From: Heliocidaris tuberculata
Taxonomy: Eukaryota; Echinodermata; Echinoidea; Camarodonta; Echinometridae
DNA: 64,000 bases
Direction: 5' to 3'
Assembly (NCBI GenBank): GCA_025618425.1
Contig: CM046844.1
Span: 16,812,920-16,876,919 of the forward strand
The notes below the pieces were generated by a model, which was not told where the DNA came from, did not search any database, and saw only the letters and a program-made list of their open reading frames with translations. Position 1 is the first letter of the stretch, and each line of letters opens with the position of its first letter. Below, one piece after another: positions 61,444-64,000 of the stretch. The translations under genes were made by a program, and so were the position numbers.

Positions 61444-64000
61444 TACTCTATCTGGACACAGGGGTCTCGATCCCGGGGGGGGGGGGGGGGATGGGGCAGT
61501 TGCTCTTTCTTTCTTTCCTTTTACCAAAACGCACCAAACATCTCCGGGGATGTGCGTGGGGGAGGGGGTGGGGGTGTCAATAAACAAACCAGACCACCAG
61601 TGATTATTTTTCATATCCTGTCAAATCAACCTGTATTTGTCAGATATCAAACAATTAAAAAAAATCGTATTTACACGTTGTAGTATACTATTACAATGTT
61701 GCCTTATTATTTATGATGATGATTATGATGATGATGATGATGCTAAAATGAGATTGGTATCCGTCATTAAATCTAACTGATGGGGCGGCACTAACTAATG
61801 AGGTATATGCTGCATGGTATAAGTATATAGGCCCACTTTGCTACTAATATACATATAATGTATAGATCTACTTCACCAGTGTCAGTGCAGTGTTTTAAGT
61901 TTTGATATGAAGATACTTCTCCGCTCCATTTTAGAGACCGAATATTTGATATTTTTGAAGGAATATTAAATGGATATATTGATCCTTTTGGTTTATATCG
62001 TTTTAATTCCTACATACATACACACACATACACATACACACACACATACACATACATGTAGACATAATTATTGTTTCTTACACAGAGCAAAATCCAATAA
62101 AATGTTGCTCCATGCTCTTTACATCAAAGATATTGATATTTAAAAAAAAAAAAAAAAGGAAACACCCCTCCCCCCCCAAAAAAAAAATAATGATAAAATG
62201 AATAAAAAATAAATGAATAAATAAAATTTAAAAATTATTCAGTTATTGAAGAGGTATGTCTTTAGGGTCCCCCCCCCGAAAGAGTCAGTAAAGTCATGCA
62301 GGTCCATTGTATGAATGAATTGAATGAATTTATTTCATAATACTGCAGAAATCTGCCATGAACATTACAACTGAAAGTATAATATAGTTCAAATATCGAA
62401 TACAGATATCATAATCAATAACTTACAATTTCAATGCAATCAAAAGTGAAAATTTACATTAGTCAATAGAAAAGGCAGTGGAAGAACCTATAACGACAAG
62501 CACAGAACTCAGAAGTGGGAGTACGGACGAAAGACGGGGGAGGGAGGTCGTTCCGAATTTGGGGAATACGACCCCCCCCCCCCCCCCCCACCACCACCGC
62601 CACCGATGTTGTGCCGATATGCGGGCCCATGCATGAGCTTTAACCTCCGGAATAATACACTCTAACCGAAATTAAGTACCCATTAACCAAATTGGGACGA
62701 TGCCATCACTAGGCCAAACTCCTTTCCATGCCCTATAAAGATACATTCCTAACTTTATTCTTTTACCGCAATGATAATCTTGTCTGCCTATATATTTCAA
62801 CGTCAGGACAGGTGAATACGAGGCCGTAATTACGACTGGTCCGCGTGGAAAGATAAATGTATCTTAACGTATTGTCACGATCAGTGACGGAGTTTAGGAA
62901 GGCGCGACCGGCCAACAGGCCCATACCCCCGCCGCCATTCTCTCAATAACAGCAAAAAAATGTGCCTCCCCTAATTGTGTTCCTGTGTGCCCCGCTTTCC
63001 AATTTTAGACCCGAAAAGGCAACTGAAAATGTTTGGGTTGTCATAGATTTTTCGGAATGGCGCAACCCTCCCCACCTCCACCCCCCCCCCCCCCGGGGTT
63101 TAATGGATCCTGGATCAGCCGTGATCACGACTTTCGTTCTTCAGAAAATTGAAAATCCTTTACTCCTTCAAAGTAAAACATGTATACAAATTGCAACCAA
63201 ACAAAATATTTTGTACACGTTTAAAAAAAAATTGAAACTTTGTAATTAAATGGAGTTTTTTGCAAGGTAAAGGTTCCAATTGATAGATTAAATCATTTGG
63301 AAGAAAAATAGCACTGGCATAATCATAATAATACTTTTAGCATCATATTCAGATGAGTGTGTTTTTACCATTTCACACTGCTGAAGTAATATATAATATA
63401 CATGTATAATATCTCTTATACTTGGGTATACTTCATTTCCGAAAAAGGGGTAAATTCCACCCTCAATTTTCCTTGAGATCTGAGGATTTTCATTTATTTA
63501 TGCATCCTTTGGGGGATAAAAACGAATGATGTGAATCAAGAAAGGCCTGTATTTTTGTTAAAAAGCAGAATATTTCTGACTTGACAGGAATAGTCCAAAC
63601 TAGAATGAGATATAATAGGCGAATCATTGCCAATTGAAATGTGACACATAGTTCTAGTGGTATTAAGATATTTGAACGAATTACAAAAAGGACAATAGAT
63701 TCATTAAAATGACAACACATAAACAATAAGTTCCACGACATTAGCAAATCTCTAACCAATCTTTTTAGACATCTCATTGTTTCATGAATCGTCTATAAAA
63801 ATGACCAACGTCGCGTCGAATCGAAACATCTGTTCGGCATTAATGAAATAAAATCCATCCGTACACTGCGAAATCCAGTCTTTTTAACCGTTCCAAGTCA
63901 TTTGTAGACGGAGTTTTTGAGGGGCGACCACTTGATCGAATCATTCAGGGATTAATATCGTATCGTATTTCGACACCCTCACCCCAAATATGGATGTATT

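Larger units (their letters stand above)
58183..64000. other. gene-free repeat-rich region
   Basis: It contains CT-rich blocks (58770-58990), C runs (59498, 59550), a tRNA-like sequence (60415), a TTTA microsatellite (61379), CA-rich tracts (62010-62060) and fragments resembling hAT MITE ends (for example near 58530 and 60810). No frame has recognisable protein motifs. Confidence 0.5.

Overview
The window is animal nuclear DNA with split genes, GT-AG introns, an AT-rich background and very dense transposons and microsatellites. The gene content (an ILKAP-type PP2C phosphatase and a vertebrate-like alkaline phosphatase), the L2/CR1-type LINE, abundant Helitron-like elements and GAT/AAT microsatellites suit a marine deuterostome invertebrate. 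A sea urchin or another echinoderm is my best guess, by inference only; amphioxus, hemichordate or mollusc cannot be excluded from sequence alone.

Layout. (1) 1-10.1 kb is intergenic: a 5'-truncated LINE with an open endonuclease/reverse transcriptase frame, a 2.16-kb Helitron2/Helentron-like element inserted in the LINE tail, a foldback element, two TIR transposons and a tRNA-derived SINE. (2) 11.7-34.1 kb, plus strand: seven exons of an ILKAP-like protein phosphatase; the N-terminal exon(s) were not found. Its 11.4-kb second visible intron holds most of the mobile DNA: a PIF/Harbinger transposase remnant, a Helitron-like copy containing another Helitron-like element of a different family, a 337-bp satellite array, and a further truncated copy. 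Its fourth intron holds a 1.8-kb foldback and an inverted Helitron-like copy. (3) 34.1-42.3 kb: convergent intergenic space that begins with three decayed tandem copies of the phosphatase's own last coding segment and 3'UTR. (4) 42.3-54.8 kb, minus strand: eight exons of an alkaline phosphatase covering the whole catalytic domain; the signal-peptide exon was not found. (5) 54.8-64 kb: no gene recognised, only MITEs, microsatellites and one tRNA-like sequence.

The two host genes are tail-to-tail and not obviously related in function: one is a Mg/Mn-dependent Ser/Thr phosphatase of integrin-linked-kinase signalling, the other a Zn/Mg ectoenzyme. The most notable material is mobile DNA. Two unrelated element families share one architecture: a hairpin at the 5' end, an inverted copy of its arm set in from the 3' end, a second hairpin, and insertion between T and T. 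One family carries a tRNA-Gly-like module with intact Pol III box sequences and has given rise to the satellite. All joins, phases and repeat pairings were read by eye; no database search was run.
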